A program made the translations under genes and the position numbers. A stretch of DNA of 64,000 nucleotides from contig RHPI01003156.1 of assembly GCA_009103225.1 (NCBI GenBank), forward strand, positions 27,710 through 91,709, written 5' to 3'. This document shows positions 25,401 to 41,670 of this stretch, in pieces (position 1 is the first letter of the stretch; each line of letters opens with the position of its first letter). The notes beneath the pieces are model-generated. The model saw only the letters and a program-made list of their open reading frames with translations. It did not search any database and had not been told where the DNA came from. This stretch comes from Chlorokybus atmophyticus. Lineage: Eukaryota > Streptophyta > Chlorokybophyceae > Chlorokybales > Chlorokybaceae.

Positions 25401-26318
25401 TTCAGAAATTCCTTGCTGAGTGTTTGGCGCATGGCAGGCGTGTTGGGCAAATGTGGGGGCACGGTCACAAGCATTGACGCGTCATTGGCTGCACGCGAGC
25501 TTACGGTCCTCACCACCGCGTTGGATAAGAAGGTGGCACGCTGGGACCTTCGCGCCCTAGCCTCTAAGGTGACGTTACAACTTCAGTGTTTTACCAACCA
25601 CATACACACGTATACACCCATGCACGCATGCACGCACACATACACACCATTGCGCGCAAACATCCACCCACCCTACTTCACCCCTCCGCGCACCACATAC
25701 ACTATACTTGCATGTAAGGGTGCATGTTCAACATGTAAGCATTCTATCCTTCTGCGAGAGTTGCACAGCATGGGTTTCAACATTCTCTGGTCTATTTCCT
25801 GTGTCACAACAGAGTGGGTCTGTGCCCATTGCGAGCGTGGCGTGCGACGACACGCCTGCACTGAGAGTGGCCGCGCTGGCGGGCGCATGCGACACCGCAG
25901 CTGTTGTCAGCACACTCAAGGGCCTACACCTGGTAGACTTCAGGTACGTTGTTGTCGTTGTGGTTGTTGCTGTTGTGATGAGCAGGGTTGTTGTTGTTAC
26001 CATTGATGGTAACGATGGTGATGATGATGATGATGTTGATGATAATGATCATCATGTTGGTTATCATGTGATTTTGCCCGCTGGCTGCTGTTGTGGTTGT
26101 CGATGTCGTTGTGGTTGCCAACAGCTATTGACACATATGTTCACTTACTCCTATGTGTGTGCCTCAGCAGCGGATCCTCTCACCCTACGTGTCACACGCT
26201 GTCAGACCGGGACAGCAAGCGCGTGCACGACGTCAAGTGGGCTTCCTCACGCGGGTGCCTATATGCCGCGGGGGAGGACAAGCGCGTGGACGTTTACGCT
26301 ATGGCCTCCTTGTCATGA
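22442..26318 (+). CDS. N-terminal helical domain plus WD40-repeat protein
   Basis: Fourteen exons: 22442-22515, 22622-22757, 23152-23252, 23332-23380, an exon ending 23592, 23673-23791, 24067-24336, 24590-24739, 24811-24927, 25020-25187, 25255-25363, 25438-25568, 25813-25943 and about 26168-26318 (TGA). The first third is helical (for example LFLSLVKRLEDARQLNAIV) and resembles an armadillo/MIF4G-like solenoid, though I cannot name the family. A Ser/Pro/Thr linker follows. Then come WD40 blades: GSRDGTLTTW, LFVTGEVVATASS, GSRDCTVRVWD, KKVARWDLR and AAGEDKRVDVY. It is probably a scaffold; no enzyme motif is seen. One junction is unresolved: the exon whose clear frame begins near 23481 has no AG acceptor that gives the right phase after the exon ending 23380. 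Confidence 0.72.
22955..22984. repeat. (GGGCAC)n minisatellite in an intron
   Basis: About five tandem copies of a six-base unit (cacggg) lie within intron 2 of the WD40 gene. A separate (ACGC)n run lies at about 23389-23412 in its fourth intron. Confidence 0.85.
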
Positions 26319-27863
26319 TTGGTGTGACTATGTTGGTATACTAATAAGCACCAGCATGACGTAATGTATCGGCGCACACGATGGTTGAGACGAGAGGAAC
26401 GTGTCCGGTGCAATGCAACATGGACAGCAGCCACCCGTACGATATACGCTAGCTGATGTGTGGGATTGCGCGACCCAGTGTGATCCATATTGTGCATTAG
26501 CAATAATTTGCGTACTACTGTGCAATGTCACGAGAGAGTTTGATGAAGAGAACTACACGGCAATGGTGCAATCTGCTCTGCAACAATGTCAAGCAATACA
26601 GAACTGATGGAAGAACAAAGCCGCTGCATGCCTTGGCATGTGCACTTGTCATGGTTGTTCCACTGTGATGTGTTGCGTGGTCAGTGCTGTTGAAGTTGCT
26701 CATTATATGATCCCACCCAACAGAGCGGAAACAATGCCCTTACTACTCCTGTGTTGCTAACCACATCTAATCAAGTGCTACTCGGCGGTTGCATTGGATT
26801 ACCAGACGACCGCAACAAAAGGGTAGAATAACACACAACGACTAATACATTATCAATCCCAATCTGCAACTCATACCACTAGTAGCAATCACAAGAACTG
26901 TCGTAGCTACAAAGCAACATGCGAGTACACACACACACACACACACTCACACACACACACACACGATGATACCGCATCATTCCAATATCAAGCTTGTATA
27001 CACTACAATTGTTGTGTACATCAGTATTGATTGAACGTACTGAGCTTATCCTTCGAGTGTACATCGTCACTTACTGACTTGCGCTGCCGATTGCAATGCG
27101 CTAGTACCATATAACATTTAGAAACGTGACATATGCTACATGTAAGCAGTAAAGGGGCGGCGGCTGATTGCTACAACAAAGGCGGCGCATTTGATGTGGG
27201 GATGATTGCTTGTGGTGGGAATGCATGTAACAACACACATGTACAAACTTAGGCGCGAAGAAGGTATTGATGGGGGCGCATATCTAACTGGCGAAACAGC
27301 CTGTCTGGGTAAGTGTAAGCACGTGAATGCCTTGAGAGTGTTGTTCAATCAACTTCTTGTGCAGAATACGGCACATATGTCTTTGTGCTTGTTGAGCAAA
27401 TGATATGAAAGTGATATCTTTCTCTTCCTCAGAAGCAGCCATGCTTTGTTGAAGTTCAGTGAAACAGGTTTATCTATTGGGAACCACATGACGTGCATTT
27501 TGTTGTAGTCGTCTGACAATGCCTCAACACTCTGTGCAATGCATTGCAGGCGCAATGCAACATCTGGACAATATGTTTACATGATACAGTATCAACGTTA
27601 TGTATCAGCTGCGCTTCTCGTATGTGTGATGGCACATGTGCATATGCGCATGTCCATGCATCTGCAGCAACACAGCTGGGTTGTTTACATGCCTCGTATT
27701 GCGCCCAAACCCCAACTCACACACCTCCTCTACAACAGTGGTGATACTATTTAAATTGATACTCAGTACTGATGACTCTTACACGTCTCACCTAATTGCT
27801 GATTGCTGTTTGTTGTTTCATGCAGATAGAGTGGATTTATTATAATACTCTGTTGCATGGAGG
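26319..27863. other. Intergenic spacer
   Basis: No gene was supported between the WD40 gene and PrimPol. The spacer contains an interrupted (CA)n tract at about 26926-26964. Short frames (60-70 codons) show no motif. Confidence 0.55.
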
Positions 27864-31436
<3,573 letters not shown>

Positions 31437-31836
31437 ACTTGGACATCTATCTAAGCCCAGTTTGCAACGGCAGCTGTTGGACATAGATATCATTACACAT
31501 GAACATTTTTAGACAATGAGGAGTGCGTTGTACATAGTCAGCTGAACAAGTTGCCACAACTGAGCCAGATGTTGCTTGCAACCACAAGCCAAGTGTAAGC
31601 TCTCCACTCCATGCAGCATCGCTCGCGTTTCATTCAAAGTCCCTGGACTGTTTATATCAAACCATGTTCAATCAAGTACAGCGTATCTCACTTCAACACT
31701 TATGTAGCCTGTACATACACACCTTATCATCCCCAACACACAACTCGCAAACCCAACACGCTCCACCTACTCACTGTAACTGCTTCAACTATACTTTCGA
31801 TCAACACTAAATTCTGAATGGATACGCCATACAATG
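31437..31836. other. Shared 3' flank of PrimPol and PLAC8 genes
   Basis: Four hundred bases separate the convergent stop codons. No coding signal was seen. Confidence 0.6.
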
Positions 31837-33813
31837 TCATCTCATGGCGGGTGGTTGAAGCCCAGAGTGCATCATCTGGACCTGCGGAGCTGCAATGGGA
31901 TTGAAGTTGTTACTGTTGTGTTGTTGTTGTTGTTGTTGTTGTTGTGTCGTCATCATGGACATCATCCCCGTGGTGGGTTGCAGCGGGTGCTGCAGGCGTA
32001 TCATCAGCTCGCGGTTCTCTTGAGCCAACGCGCAGCAGTTGCAGAAGAACGACACGAGGCAGTCGTGGCAAGGCGTCGCCTGCGTGAGGGGGGGAGTGTG
32101 ACAATGTGGGCACGAGGACGGGGTGTGTATACGTGTGCGCGTGGCATGTGCACTGTATCTGCTGTCTGCTTTGCACACGAGTCCGGAAGTGCACAGCCAT
32201 CACCGCACCGTGTGGGTGCAAAGTGTGTGTGTGCGTGTGACAGCTTGCCTTGAAACACATACACGCACACTCGCGCACACGTCCACGCAAGACCACCAAA
32301 CAGCATTCTCTCTCACCGGCAGTTTGTACTTGTCCCTCAGCTGTCTCCTCGACACCCACTGCGTTATCCACGCCAGCGGCGGGCAGAGCGGCAGTCCGAA
32401 TACGGCGGCGACGGCCGTCAGTAGTCCACCCAAAGCGAAGTGGAGGGCGCAGGCGCCGACGCAGCTGCCGTGACAGACGCCGCTGGGACCCTGCATCTGG
32501 ACGTTGAGGCCGTACTGGCAGGAGGGGCAGCAGCAGGCGAAAACGCCTGCGGGAGGGAGGGGGAGGCGTGTGCGGTGTGCACTTAGGTGTACATGTGGCA
32601 AGCGTGCACGCACGTGCCTGTCTGCATCTGCTGATGTGTGCGTGCGCACGTAGACAGCTGTCTGCCGGCATGCTTGCTGAGGCATAGCTGGGTGTGCATG
32701 TGCATGTCTGCTTGTGCATGCACGCAGGCATGTGTCTTCTCGTGAGTGCACACGTGCGCATTTGGATGTGCGAATGCGTGCATGCGTACGTGCATCCACG
32801 CCTGTAACCACACACACGCACACGTTCACCAAACTGCTCTGATCTTGCTTACACAGCCCACATCCCCCCGGTTCGGCGCAGCAGTCGTACAAGTCGCGTT
32901 GCCAGTCCCCCTCATTGACCGGGCCGAACGGCAGGACGATGGAGGCGACGCCGGGAGGCAGTTGCTGCTGCTGTAGCTGTTGTTGGTGTTGTTGGTTGAA
33001 ACTGGAGGAGGGCTGCGGAGGAGGGGGGAAGTAGGAGGAAGAGAGGGGAGGGGAGTAGGAGCTGGCTACCTGTGTGGCGAGGTGTGTGTTGTGATGTGTG
33101 TTTATGTGCGTATGAGGGTGTGAGTGTGTGCATGCGCGTGCGCGTGTGAATATGTGAATATGGGTGTATAGTGTTGCGTATGCATATCTAATTGCCTACC
33201 TGTGGGTACGGTTTTAGGTACGGGTCCTGAGGTTGTTGCGGAGGGTATATCGCGTACGGTGCATGATTTGGATGTTGGTCTTGGTGTTGCTGATGCGGGT
33301 AGTGTGCTGCTTGAGGCTGCTCCTGTTGGGCATAAGGAGCCTGCGCCCGTGTGTGTCATGAGTACTCACACCCAAGTATTCACACACCAACTCACTAACT
33401 CGCACGCTTGTAAAGACAGCAGCCATGCGCAGCACCAACTTCACCAAACCAAACACAGCCTCAAACGCTTTGGAACAAGATGGTAAACTCAAGCTAACTC
33501 CTTGAAACAAACACAACGTTGGCGTTGTAATTCAGGATTCCAGGCAATATCACACGAGCATTCAATGTGACTAGCGGAGATACATGAACAGCAACAACAC
33601 ACGCAGAACGCATTGGATTGCAACAAACAGCTTACGCGTACACATGCACAGCCACACACATTGACAAGCAACATCTGTGGAACACAGCATAGGCACGTGT
33701 CCTAATTACACTACGTACTGTACCCATGCGTGCGGCGGTCCCGCTTCAGCCTGGAAGTGGCCGCCGTGCTGGTACTGGTAGCCGTCACCGTCGGGCGGCG
33801 GCGGCTGCGCCAT
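31837..33813 (-). CDS. PLAC8-family cysteine-rich membrane protein
   Basis: Five exons join in phase (33813-33724, 33340-33200, 33069-32853, 32546-32317, 32079-31837), 306 residues from ATG to TGA. The first 150 residues are low complexity: a Pro/Gln/Tyr-rich tail followed by poly-Gln. The PLAC8 domain follows: DWQRDLYDCCAEPGGCGLC, then VFACCCPSCQYG, a hydrophobic stretch (ALHFALGGLLTAVAAVFGL), and CHDCLVSFFCNCCALAQE before RELM. This CCP-type motif with paired hydrophobic segments is the hallmark of PLAC8/FCR/plant PCR proteins, which sit in membranes and influence cell size or divalent-metal handling. The C-terminus has a second Gln run. It is divergent from POLD4, with 803 bases between start codons. 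Confidence 0.88.
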
Positions 33814-34616
33814 TGCCCTCCCCTTCCTCCTCCTCCTCCTCCGCCGCCGCCTGCTTGTGCTCCTCGCTACCGTCACACATTGCCACGTGTCGAGGCCGCG
33901 CGTCGCTTAACGACGAACCGGCAATGTACCGTACCGTGGAGCCACGGTACACCTTTGACCTGTCGCGTCTGCTGTGTCGCTTCTCTCGTCACGCTGATTG
34001 CGAGTGCCGTAACGACCGTGACGTAAAGCATGCCGCGTGATTATCATTCTGAGGAAGGAAGGAAGGAAAGTCGTATGCACCCGTTGGCAACGGTCGGATT
34101 CGTGCGGGAGGCATAACTTCCGCTATGCACAGCCGATCCTTCCTTGTGTGGCGGAAGCTTGTTGCCGCTGGTACCTCACAAGGCGCAAGAGGCTTACGTT
34201 GGCAAGGCCGCCGCCGCCGCCGCCGCCGCCGCCGCCTCAGCAGCAGCAGCAGCAGCAGGAGGACCCTATTCCCCTTATCGTTGCTGGTTTGTGCTTGCTG
34301 CTTGCTGAGTGTTCTCTTGCCATTTGCCAGCCAGTCGTGCTGCACTGATACGCACTAAGCCCACGCATCAGGCATATGCATGCTGGCACTGCTCCCAGAG
34401 TGACATGACCGTGACACTCGCACTTTTTTCTTCTGCTTGTCGATCAACCACACGCTTTGCAGCACGTCACACACAACAGCGTTGTCATCAAATACAACTA
34501 TACACTACTGCAGGAGGTACTAGACCTAAACTGCACGCTGCATCTGTTCCAAAATCTCCCATTGCTGCATTGCAGAGCGAAAGACAGAGACAACACATTG
34601 TCAAATAACCAATCCG
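33814..34616. promoter_or_regulatory. Divergent promoter region with CCG and CAG repeats
   Basis: This interval between head-to-head PLAC8 and POLD4 start codons must contain both promoters. It contains about ten CCG units (34208-34236) followed by about seven CAG units (34238-34258). A 103-codon plus-strand frame through the repeats would encode Pro10-Gln7, but I found no splice route joining it to POLD4. Confidence 0.5.
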
Positions 34617-35490
34617 ATGCCAGCGATGGACACGCTTACGGGAGTGTATCCCCAGCGGAAGAGCAGGCCAGGAAGGGACGACGACAGGAGTAGTAATAAC
34701 TATGATAAGAAGGGCGGGAGCCTTAGGAAAGGAGGAGATGACAACCAAAAGGAGGAGACAACAAGGCCAGAGCGCTCCTCTGGTGAGTGCAAATAGCTCT
34801 TGCACGGGCATCAGTGTTAAATACCAGTGTGTTCGGTTTGTCACCCTACTGATGCAGACAGCTTGCATGGTTGCATAATCAAACACTCGCATGCAATGGT
34901 ATTTTCTATCCTTTGATGACAAAGCATATTCTTGAATGCATGTATCAGCACTGATCCGTTCAATCTGGTTCAAGTGACAACTGCTTTACGTACCTCACGT
35001 AATCTGTGACAGAGTGTATCAATACGTCACTGGCAAGACTGGCTGCAGGCAATTCAGAGAGAGCCACAAACAAATGAGATTGAGAATTGATAAAACTTGG
35101 CATTGTGGCAGGATCGGTTGATGCGTTGGCGGCAGAGGAGACACTCCGTCAGTTTGATATGGCGGGACGGTTCGGCCCGTGCGTGGGCATCACACGGCTT
35201 GAACGCTTTGAGCGTGCACACAAGCTGGGCCTTGATCCCCCTCAGGTTTAATTACGTGGTTGTTGTTGTCTTGGTTGTTGATATGTGCATGTGCACAGTG
35301 TCCACGGGTGCATGCATGCGCATATGTGTGCACGTGTGTGTGCATTTGTGTATGTGTGCCACCGGCAGCAAAGACTGCCAGCGCATGATGTGTCACATCC
35401 TTCATAGTATTATGTGTTTTGCAGGAGGTGTTTGACTTGCTCATGACCGGGGCAGTCTCGCACAATTGCTTGTGGGAGGAGCGCGTGTGA
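34617..35490 (+). CDS. POLD4: DNA polymerase delta subunit 4 (p12)
   Basis: Three exons join in phase (34617-34782, 35112-35245, 35425-35490), 121 residues, stop TGA. The conserved core reads LRQFDMAGRFGPCVGITRLE, then RAHKLGLDPPQEVFDLL and a C-terminal CLWEE. This matches the signature of the smallest polymerase delta subunit (LRQFD, GPC-GITRL-R, LGL-PP-EV, SLW). The N-terminus (LTGVYPQRKSR) resembles the degenerate PCNA-binding motif of p12, and a Lys/Arg/Asp-rich linker follows. The subunit stabilises polymerase delta and its PCNA contact, and in animals it is degraded after DNA damage. A second ATG at 34626 could be the true start. Its length is close to the human protein (107). Confidence 0.9.
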
Positions 35491-38400
35491 CTGCGGTCGG
35501 CTCCCTCTGGCAGCTTCATACCTTCATAAATAGGCGTTGGGACAACCTTGTACAATGGATGAGAAGTCAGTACGCACAGTTGTTTTGTGCACGCAGCTCA
35601 GCATATCGAAGGTGAGTGTGTTGTGTTTTTCCTCGCGATGTAGGTCGTGCTTTATTCAGGCACTGTACTTTGGCAAGAGCAGAACAGAAAAAAAAAACAT
35701 TTGATTTAAGACACTTGACAAGGGTATGCCACTAGTACATGCCAATGTGGTGTGCTGGGGGTGATGAACTCGGTTGTACAAAGTTGCAAGTGGTGAAGTG
35801 CAAATGCATTTTGTCTACAACACATCACACTCACCTCTACACCACATACACGACCACCGGGCTAAGCTAAGCACGCGCTTGCATGCTACTTCTTTACTAC
35901 TCTGACCCCTATCGCCCCCCTGTCAGTCATGCATTGATTCATATTGTATGCATGCATGCACTCAAAGTCTAAATATCTGCGAAATGTGTCGCTGTGCGCA
36001 TACTCATCAAAGGTAAAGATCAGATGAAACACATGGTGAATGTTGGCATGTGCATTGTGTTTGCATGTGAGCTGTGGATTATATCAGCACGGTCATATGC
36101 ACCATATTGCATATCTTAGCGAACATAAGAGTTGCAAGTAGCAACTCAAGCATAAAGGAGCCCAATGCAAAGTAAGCAATGACACACGCACAATCTTCTG
36201 CACCTATGCTTTGCAAGTGGGTACCTACTCACATTCACTGCTTAAGACCATTCATGTTCTTATGCAGCAGAAGCTTCTGCTGCCATGTTGACCGAGCAAT
36301 TACAAACATTGCGTTATTATTCTCAATGTTGTAATGCAGTGCTGCATTACGATTGCAGTGGACTACACTTCGCCCTTCACATCTTGACTTGTGTTATTGA
36401 AAAAATAAATGCGTTGAGTGTTCATCAATTACTGTGAAACGCAAATGATTGGATTTATTCTACCATTGTTGGTGTGCTGAGGTTGTCTTCTTCTAAGGGT
36501 GCAAGCCAAAGGAGAACAAGAAAAATTGTTCACGTTAGCATCGATAAAAAGCAAACCTTGCAAGTAAACGCAGACCATGTCATTTGATTATGTATATTGT
36601 GCCATGAATTCATTTGTGAATTTGCAATGTTGGAGAGTTGCTTGCGAGGTGATATGTTGAAACACTTACATACTCTATATTATAGCTCAACTCAACGTAG
36701 TGTGAAAGCCGCTCAGGGTCGTTTGATACTTGATTGCATGCATTATGTGAGCAATTAAGCAGTCAACGGTCTTTAACAACATCCAATGCGTCTGACATCT
36801 TGCGTTGTAACATGGATTTTACTATCAACACTATACCATGCGCGCTATTCGTGTATCGTATGATAAATATAAATTATATATATAGAGAGAGAGAAAGTCA
36901 GATATACATGTATATATATACATATATAGAGATAGAATTAGATATATATGTATATACATATACATATACATATATATGTATATATTCAGATATAGATATA
37001 CATGTATGTAGATATAAATACACATGTATATATATATATATAGATACACATGTATATATATATATTTTTGTATTTATATATTTTTATATAACGAACACTG
37101 CTGAATGTGAGGTTTACTAATACCAATTGCAGCCGCATGTGTCTATAAACCGCCCGTTTACGAAATGCAGGCGGTGAAAAGGTCCTTCTCATAATATGCT
37201 TGCGAGTGGTTATCGGCATTGTTACTAACTGTTGCAACAAACACACAATTTGTCAACTTTCGTGTTCAATTGCTAAAAAATTGTACATGCGTTTTACAAT
37301 GCAAAAATACATAAATGGATATGTATCGTTGAATAAAAACTTGCTATCTTATTGTTACAAACACACGTGTCCATGAACTTTACAATATTGCTATAAGGTT
37401 GCACAACTTTTTTATTGCTTATTTTCATTGTCAAAGGGATTATAGTTATTGAAGTGAAAAACACACATACACAACTTAAATTTAGAGTCTTTCACTTGCG
37501 GCTTAAATGAACCGCTTGATCAATCAAGTAAAAGTTGACTGTTGATGAAATAAACAATTTTAATTTTTGAAATAATTGCGTGCTTAACGTGTTTGCTATG
37601 AAACAATAGCTGCATTGTGAATTACATTGTTGTGTGTATCGGTTGTTGACAGAGTTGCAACAGCGAAGGATTGCAATTATTCATACGACGGGGCAAAGTG
37701 AACCCTTGATTACACAAATCCGCAAAATGTTGTGTAGTGATATATGTAATAATACATTAAGTAACTTTATACTCTGTAACCATAACCAAGATTACTTTTT
37801 TACAATTCATTAAATGCTGATGTCTGGCACTATGCGAGTTATGTACGAACGCAAATGCTTCAACGCATACTCTACAGCCACGAACTATTCAAGCTACAGT
37901 GTAATTGTTAAGATAATGGGTGCAGACGAAGATTATTATCAACTTGCGTGCCAACTGTGGTGTACTCAATGCAACAGCATTGACTCATGACTGCGGCGGA
38001 AACTAAACGCCCCCAACTGGACCGTCGCACGAACAGTTCGTGGCTGTACGGTAGTGCTGTTATCATGAGGTACGCAATACTACTGGTACAACTGCCCGCA
38101 AGATATTACACTGTACCACTCAAGTACGTGCAAGCGACTTGACGTTTAGTAGGTTTGTCCCTAACAGCTGCTAGGGCCTTAATAACTACGCGACACACCT
38201 CGTCCCCGACAAGGCTTGTCGTCAGCAGCGCAACATCTTGCGCAACTGCAGCGAAGGGTCAGGCAAATCTCTGTCACAAAGGAATATGCTCTGTTATGCG
38301 GGGGGGCGCCGCCAGCAATCAGTGCAGATCGCAATCTCTGCACCCCGCGTCCCAGACGCGCCGCAGCCCACCCTGTCTGCGCTGCCACGTAGCCCTGGGA

Positions 38401-39525
38401 CTGCGATCTTTCGTCTACCAAGCATTGCATGCTCGATCAGCATCCAGGACTTCCCGGATTTCATGATTACCAGGTTTTTCTGCCTGGGTTAAACCACTTG
38501 ATTGCCATGCTGGAACACTTTGGCATTTGGCCCTGGTGACTTGCTATTGGCAACCCGCTTGAATAAACGTCTACTAAGCGGCTCGACAGACAGCGTCCTC
38601 TTCCGTCCCGTTCATCAGTGTTCCTGCACAAGATCTTCTAGCCTAGAACTGGTCAAGAAGTTCTTCCTTCCTGACCGAGAACTTGTTTGCTGATCTATGT
38701 ACTGCTACCCATTGAATGAACACAAACCTAATGGGAGGTTGTACACGATATGGAGTTGTCCTCAGGCCTGTCATCATTTTGTGACCGATGCGAGCCGCCG
38801 TTTCGCGGCAGGATTGGTTGAGGCTTGCCTGCTCGCAATGGTGGAAAGCCGACCTCAACCGGAACTGCATCCGTGCGCCAGCGTGGCGAGCAGCACCGAC
38901 CTGGCACCGTACCCGTACTGCACGCTGTACTAGGCTGGTACCGCTCATGTACTAACGCTAAACGAGTGTACTGGAAGCACGCGCTCGGCGCATTTCACTT
39001 ATGGCGGCAGTCGGGGCAAACCAACGCCAATGGTTACCGCCGTTACGCCATGATGCGGGTGAGAATTGCGGGCGGCATCACTCCACGCCAGACGATGCCA
39101 CATTCATTCACTTGCCCCTTGGAACTTGGAAGTTTGTGACAGCCGATGAAGCTTCAGTGAGGGAGAGAGGCCGCCAGAAAGGGTCCAACAGGTTCCGAGA
39201 TTAAACGTTGGGGCAGCGTAAGCAGCCTGCTAAGTCCAGCGGCCTGGACACGACAGGTTGGCTGTGCTAGCATAGAGGCGGGGGCGGCAACGGCAGTGGC
39301 GTTGAGGATTTTGTTGTTGTCGTCGTGGTAATCAGAGTCGGCGTGAATGCAGCGCTACGCAGCGGGCTCCGCCTTGACACCGCTGTCGGGCATCCAACCT
39401 TCCTCCAGACAAGGCTAGTGTGTACTGCACTCCAGGCTGCCTAGCAGCGGCGGCGGTGTTGTGGAGCTTGTGTGGTCATCGGGCGTTGAAGTAGGGAGGT
39501 GTCGTACACTTTCGCCTGGTTCAAC
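35491..39525. other. Long spacer, AT-rich in the middle
   Basis: No gene was supported. About 35990-38110 is AT-rich with short frames only. It includes a TA-rich microsatellite block (36873-37092) of interleaved TATA, GATA and CATATA units that could form cruciforms. From 38155 to 39230 composition becomes GC-rich, and three short frames (38697-38933, 38825-39139, 39001-39204) overlap in different frames. They may be a decayed gene or element, but I recognise no motif. Confidence 0.55.
36873..37092. repeat. TA-rich complex microsatellite
   Basis: About 220 bases are composed almost wholly of tatata, gata and cata units with several self-complementary stretches. The Tyr/Ile-rich frames through it are artefacts. 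Confidence 0.9.
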
Positions 39526-41670
39526 ATGAAGGCGAGGCGGGTGGGGTTAGACGCCTCCCGTCCCATCGTGAGGTACAGCGTGGCCTCTGCTGTGAAGAAG
39601 GGCGAGGACCAGTACGTCGCCCACGCCAAGTGCTACGGGCCCAGGAGCGACGGTTCTAGCATCGAGGACTATCCCTTTTGCTGCTTTGCGGTGAGTGCAC
39701 GTTCGTGTATGCATACGACGTTGTGGGGTGTGCTCTTGGGCTGATGAAGTGGGAGGTAGTTCTAGTTCTTTGTTGAAGTTCAGTGTTGTTGTTACTAGTA
39801 GCTCTCACTCTAATGTGCGAACTCTGTGGACAGCTAAGCTAGCCCNNNNNNNNNNNNNNNNNNNNNNNNNNNNNNNNNNNNNNNNNNNNNNNNNNNNNNN
39901 NNNNNNNNNNNNNNNNNNNNNNNNNNNNNNNNNNNNNNNNNNNNNNNNNNNNNNNNNNNNNNNNNNNNNNNNNNNNNNNNNNNNNNNNNNNNNNNNNNNN
40001 NNNNNNNNNNNNNNNNNNNNNNNNNNNNNNNNNNNNNNNNNNNNNNNNNNNNNNNNNNNNNNNNNNNNNNCCCCTTTATTACAATCTTGGTGTATGCTGG
40101 TGGGTTCTTTGCCCAACTGTGCGCACATGCAGCATGTGCATGCCAGCAGAAGCTGTACCTTTATCCCTCTGTTGTGGCTCATGTTTGCAGTGTTATCGTG
40201 GGCAGGTGTTTGATGGTCATGGGGGCAGACAAGCAGCGGAGTTTTGCACCGATGCGCTTGTTGACAACATCATGGGCAGCGTCGCCCTCAACAAGCCCTT
40301 TGAGGATGCGGTGCAAGCCGCTGTTGACATTGGTTTCCGGCGTACGCACGCAGAGTTTAAAGCACGCTGTAAGTGTTCATACACATGTTTCAACATATCC
40401 AAGCACTTGTATAGTGCATGGAAGCACCCGCGCACACGCATGCTGGCACAAGCAAGCACGCATGCGCGCAGCCGTGCACATGCAGGCAGGCGCACAGGCA
40501 CAGGCACAGGCACACATGGATGTATGCATCAGACAGACATACTCGCATGCACCCAGGCGCACGCACGCAGGCATGATGCTGGCTGCGCTCAACTGAGACA
40601 TGCATTGACAGGCGAGCCTTCTGGCACCACTGCAACGATGGTCATAGTTGACGGTTGGACGGTAACTGTTGGGTGGGTTGGGGATTCACGAGCTATCTTG
40701 GTGCACGAAGACAGTGTGGATGAGCTCACTACCGATCATCGACTGGAGGACCACCCCGCTGAGCGCCAGCGCTGTGTATCTGCTGGGGCAATGCTCGAGC
40801 GGCTGCATACACCAAATGGTAGTGAGGTGAGCCACTCGCACCATCAAGTGGTGCAGACAGTACATGCATGCGTAGTGCTTATGTGTGCATGTTCTGACTT
40901 ATACCATTCTATAGGTTGGACCGTTGCGCGCGTGGCCCGGGGGCTTATGTTTATCGCGGTCGATTGGAGATGTGGACACAGGGCCCGCAATCATAGCAAA
41001 GCCGGAAGTGCGGCAGATTAGGCTACCTGCGTGTGGAGGCCGCATTATTGTTGCCACAGACGGGTTGTGGGATTTCTGTACAAATAAGAAGGTGGCACGC
41101 GTAGCAAGGCACAAGACAACCAACGAAGCTGCACCACGCATAGTGAAGGAAGTAAGTCCCAGCACACGCCCTTGCTGCTTGTGTGAGTGGGTGCATATAC
41201 TGGCGTGAGCAGCTGCTGATGAAGTGAATCATTCACAGGTATTGAGTACGGCCGGATTGAAGGATGACATCACGGTGATGGTCGTTGACGTGTTCCCCCC
41301 GCTCCACCCCGCAGCCCGTACTGCCGATGCACCTCTCTTTAGGAGGCAACCAAGCAGGCTGCAGAGAGCGCTGAGCTTCAACTCCGGCAAACAAGTCCCT
41401 GCTGGTTTCACTGAGGAGGACTATGCACCTTACAGTGATGCAGAGACCAGCATTGAGTCCAATGATGGGTTCGTACAGGACCGCCTTCTACATGTGGGTT
41501 CCGTGTGGTGCTCCGAATGTAAAGCATACACTGTTCATGCGGACGCTGGCGTGTTGGTACGAGTATCTTCCCGCCGCCCGCTCTCTTGCCCAAACCATGG
41601 CTATCAGCGCGCGGACGGTCTGCCTCCTTCCCAAGTGGTCGGCTCGCAGCTGGGAGTGGCATCTGCCTGA
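39526..41670 (+). CDS. Plant-type protein phosphatase 2C
   Basis: Five exons join in phase (39526-39690, 40206-40368, 40612-40826, 40915-41151, 41239-41670), 403 residues, stop TGA. PP2C enzymes are Mg/Mn-dependent Ser/Thr phosphatases. Motifs in order: KKGEDQYV (first metal-binding Asp), VFDGHGG, SGTTAT, GWVGDSRAIL, TTDHR, GGLCLSRSIGD, VATDGLWD and KDDITVMVVDVF. The GPLRAWPGGLCLSRSIGD block and the DGWTVTVGWVGDSR block look like the land-plant PP2C clade containing Arabidopsis At1g47380 and At1g68410 (from memory). All metal ligands appear intact. The last 95 residues form a tail outside the catalytic fold. Intron 1 contains a 225-base gap (39846-40070). The start is the first ATG after an in-frame stop; an upstream exon joining at about 39499 is possible. 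Confidence 0.9.
39846..40070. other. Assembly gap (225 N) in PP2C intron 1
   Basis: A run of N is flanked by short C-runs. Coding exons on both sides join in frame, so no exon needs to be missing. Confidence 0.95.

Noticed and set aside
34037-34348. Pro10-Gln7 frame as an N-terminal exon of POLD4
   Set aside because: POLD4 has its own ATG with a PCNA-motif-like start, and no in-phase splice from this frame was found.
36734-37120. Tyr/Ile-rich 128-codon frame
   Set aside because: It is a translation of the TA-rich microsatellite.
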